This document shows positions 62,202 to 64,000 of a DNA stretch of 64,000 bases, piece by piece; the first letter of the stretch is position 1, and each line of letters begins with the position of its first letter. Origin of the DNA: Euglena gracilis (lineage: Eukaryota > Euglenida > Euglenophyceae > Euglenales). The stretch spans positions 47,347,847 through 47,411,846 of the forward strand of contig CP154954.1 in NCBI GenBank assembly GCA_039621445.1, read 5' to 3'. The translations under genes were made by a program, and so were the position numbers. The notes under the pieces are model-generated. The model did no database searches. It saw nothing but the letters and a program-made list of their open reading frames with translations, and had not been told where the DNA came from.

Positions 62202-62991
62202 CGGAAGGATCCAACAGCGGTGGCGGTGGTCGGAATACGTGTTCTTGGATCCATTCGACGATGCACTCCGCCACCACCCCCGCGGACGTGTCGGAGTTGG
62301 TGTGGACCGCATTGGGTATGGGGTTCTGGACGGGCATGTGGGTGGGCGGGTGCTGCCGCGGCTGGCTGTGTCCCACGGCGGGGTGGGGGGTGTGGACGCT
62401 GGTGTGTGCGCTGCTGTGGTGGCACGCGGGCAGCGCGCCCTCCAGGATGGGTCGGAGTGTGGGCCAACAGCCCTTGGCGAACGCGTGACTGCGGTGGGCC
62501 AAACCGGCGAATACCACCCCGGATACGGAGCAGGTTTCCAAGGATTGGCCACCGGACCGACATTCCCGCATCCCCAGTTGCCGCAGGATCTTGGGAAAGG
62601 CGGGGTCGTCCCAGGGGATGTGCCGCCAGAGGGCGTCGGCTGCGGGCCGGCTCCGTTCGATGGCCGCCTCCACCCGGTCGATCCACCCGCACCACCGCTC
62701 GGCGGGGACGTCCGCGGGCCGGGCCGGGTAGCCCCGCCGGGCGCGGGCCAGTAGGCATTTCCAGTACCAAAATTCCGCGTCCGTCCACAGGCGCCCGCCC
62801 GATGGCCGGGGATGCCGCTGCCGATGCTCCGCCTCGAGCCGCTGGCGGTGTTCGGCCTGTTCGACCAGCGCGGCGCGCTTGCGCTTGGCGTACCACCGGG
62901 CGCTGGCGACCTTCTTGCGGAGTTTGCGGTGGCGGGTCCACTCCTCCGGGGTGACGGCGGCCCGGCGCACGCGCGGACATCGTTGGCGCAT
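62080..62991 (-). CDS. Unrecognised 303-aa basic protein
   Basis: ATG 62991-62989 follows the TAG of the ATPase gene (62994-62992) with no gap. The N-terminus is a Lys/Arg-rich, helical stretch (EEWTRHRKLRKKVASARWYA). The middle (FWYWKCLLARARRGYP, DPAFPKILRQLG) looks globular. The C-terminus is His/Pro-rich. The role is unknown; position directly after a packaging ATPase hints at a virion or packaging function, which is inference only. Confidence 0.55.
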   Translation of the reverse strand: MRQRCPRVRRAAVTPEEWTRHRKLRKKVASARWYAKRKRAALVEQAEHRQRLEAEHRQRHPRPSGGRLWTDAEFWYWKCLLARARRGYPARPADVPAERWCGWIDRVEAAIERSRPAADALWRHIPWDDPAFPKILRQLGMRECRSGGQSLETCSVSGVVFAGLAHRSHAFAKGCWPTLRPILEGALPACHHSSAHTSVHTPHPAVGHSQPRQHPPTHMPVQNPIPNAVHTNSDTSAGVVAECIVEWIQEHVFRPPPPLLDPSDDPRCVPGIPLPTHPPQQRQRTVGVGSFPAVPWSDPDHTP

Positions 62992-64000
62992 CTACTGCCC
63001 GAACAGGTGCTGCAGGGAGCGGGAGAGGGTGGATTCGGCCAGGGGTACCCGGTGGTACTTCACCAGATTTTGGGGGTGGGTGAGGGAACTCAGGGGGTGG
63101 TGCGCCGCCCGGGTGAGCTGGGACCAGGACTCCGGGGTGAGTTCCGTGCGGGTGGGTGTCTTCGGGTGCGTGAGCCCCACGGACGGATCCGCCCCCCGGA
63201 TGTTGGCCACCCGCTCCGGCTCCACCGCCTTCAGGTGCTGGTGATCCGCGGGGGCGGGCAGACGGCGCCGCTCCATCTCGCGCTTCATGCGGTCGAGGAA
63301 GACGCAGAGGACCTCCGTCTCCTCGGGGAACCATTCGGCCACGTTCCAGTCGAGGCACCCCAGGGAGTTGTTGATGCAGATGCCGTTGAAGTTCTTGTCG
63401 ACCTCCCCGGTGCGGGGGTTGACGACGGAGCAGGTGTGCTGGTTGTAGATCCCCTTGAATTCCCGGAAGCGCTCGTAGTGTCCGGTCATGGAGATGAGCT
63501 CCCGGTAGATGCTTTCCAGGAGTTTTTCGTTGGTCGTTGGTCACGCGGGGTGTGGGTGACGTTCTGCCGGAGGAACGGGGACAGGGTGTGCCCCGAGGTC
63601 AGCGAGTGGTAGCACAGGCAGACGCTGAGCCGCTTGTGGCGGGCGACGGACAGCAGCCCCACGAAGTGGCGGTCGGTCCGGAAGGCCTCGTTCATCCCCA
63701 CGTCGTCCAGCCAGAGGAAGGTCCGGGGGATGGCGTGGGGGGCGACGGTGGCGTCCGTCCGCTGCAGGAACGCCGCGGAGAGGTCGGGGTGTACTCCGAG
63801 GTGATGAACACCTTGTCCCGGAACGGCTGGAGCCACGCGTACGAGTTCGCGGCCTCGAACAGGTACGTGGGCAGGACCAGGAAGTACTGGTCGAACACGT
63901 TGTTGCGGAGCAGCCACATGAGCAGCGTCATGACCCGGAAGGACTTGCCGCCACCCTTCTGTCCCAGGCACAACAGGATGGGCGCCTGGTACGGGTCGCG
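62992..64000 (-). pseudogene. DNA-packaging ATPase (A32/FtsK-HerA type), start outside window, two frame breaks
   Basis: Minus strand, entering from beyond 64000. Walker A is LGQKGGGKS (about 63941-63966), Walker B is FLWLDDVG (about 63698-63721), and a downstream RHKRLSVCLCYH and LRQN block is the A32-type sensor region. Such ATPases pump DNA into the capsids of NCLDVs, virophages and polinton-like viruses. The reading frame changes near 63783-63790 (in GTCGGGGTG) and near 63540-63556 (in GCGGGGTGTGG). Each is repaired by one base, so these are assembly errors in G-runs or true lesions. The C-terminal third (ATG-less) runs 63489-62992. Confidence 0.7.

Larger units (their letters stand above)
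57601..64000. mobile_element. GC-rich integrated DNA-virus-like island, right end outside window
   Basis: From about 57.8 kb the GC content rises sharply, homopolymer repeats vanish and genes become dense, with one plus-strand gene and three abutting minus-strand genes around a packaging ATPase. No capsid, polymerase or integrase is within reach of the window. Terminal repeats were not found, so the left boundary is approximate. Confidence 0.55.

Noticed and set aside
62198-63544. 448-codon minus-strand frame overlapping the ATPase and 303-aa genes
   Set aside because: Pro/His/Gly-rich off-frame translation of the two real genes; no motif.

Overview
The window looks like nuclear DNA of a protist, most likely an alga. 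It is packed with transposable elements and long runs of G and C. The gene models I can reconstruct use GT-AG introns. A dinoflagellate is my leading guess because a retrotransposon here carries its own cytosine-C5 methyltransferase, a combination reported from dinoflagellates and charophytes (de Mendoza et al. 2018). I found no dinoflagellate spliced leader, so the host assignment is an inference.

Layout. 1-7.6 kb: the body of a Ty3/gypsy chromovirus-like LTR retrotransposon (Gag, C5-cytosine methyltransferase, Dam-like N6-adenine methyltransferase domain, retropepsin, RT, RNase H, integrase, chromodomain); its 5' end lies outside the window. 9.2-10.9 kb: a decayed DIRS-like element (RNase H, Dam-like domain, tyrosine recombinase). 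12-31.3 kb, minus strand: scattered GC-rich or RRM-coding exons that may belong to one RNA-binding-protein gene whose introns are full of repeats. 11-43 kb: dozens of small inverted-repeat elements. The commonest type has C-tract/G-tract terminal inverted repeats, often bounded by TA. A 161-bp tandem array fills 40.3-41.8 kb. 35.0, 43.7 and 48.6 kb, minus strand: three copies of an unnamed gene family ending in a PHD finger. 44.2-50.7 kb, minus strand: an exploded hAT transposase gene whose coding sequence is split by a nested stack of other elements. 51.1-55.3 kb: pieces of a Tc1/mariner-like DDE transposase and a fold-back element with an 8-bp target duplication. 55.9-57.2 kb: a four-exon Pro/Gln-rich gene with a palindromic minisatellite in one intron.

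From about 57.8 kb to the end the composition changes to very GC-rich, compact, densely coding DNA. It holds an F-box-like protein gene on the plus strand and, on the minus strand, three genes in a row including an A32/FtsK-HerA-type DNA-packaging ATPase. I read this as an integrated DNA-virus-like element (polinton-like or giant-virus-like) that continues beyond the window. The ATPase carries two single-base frame breaks.

The selfish elements interlock. hAT-type short elements with 8-bp duplications sit near a hAT transposase, TA-bounded short elements sit near (and inside) a Tc1-like transposase gene, and CpG-rich palindromes have TpG/CpA-decayed relatives, as expected in a CpG-methylated genome where at least one retrotransposon brings its own methyltransferase.
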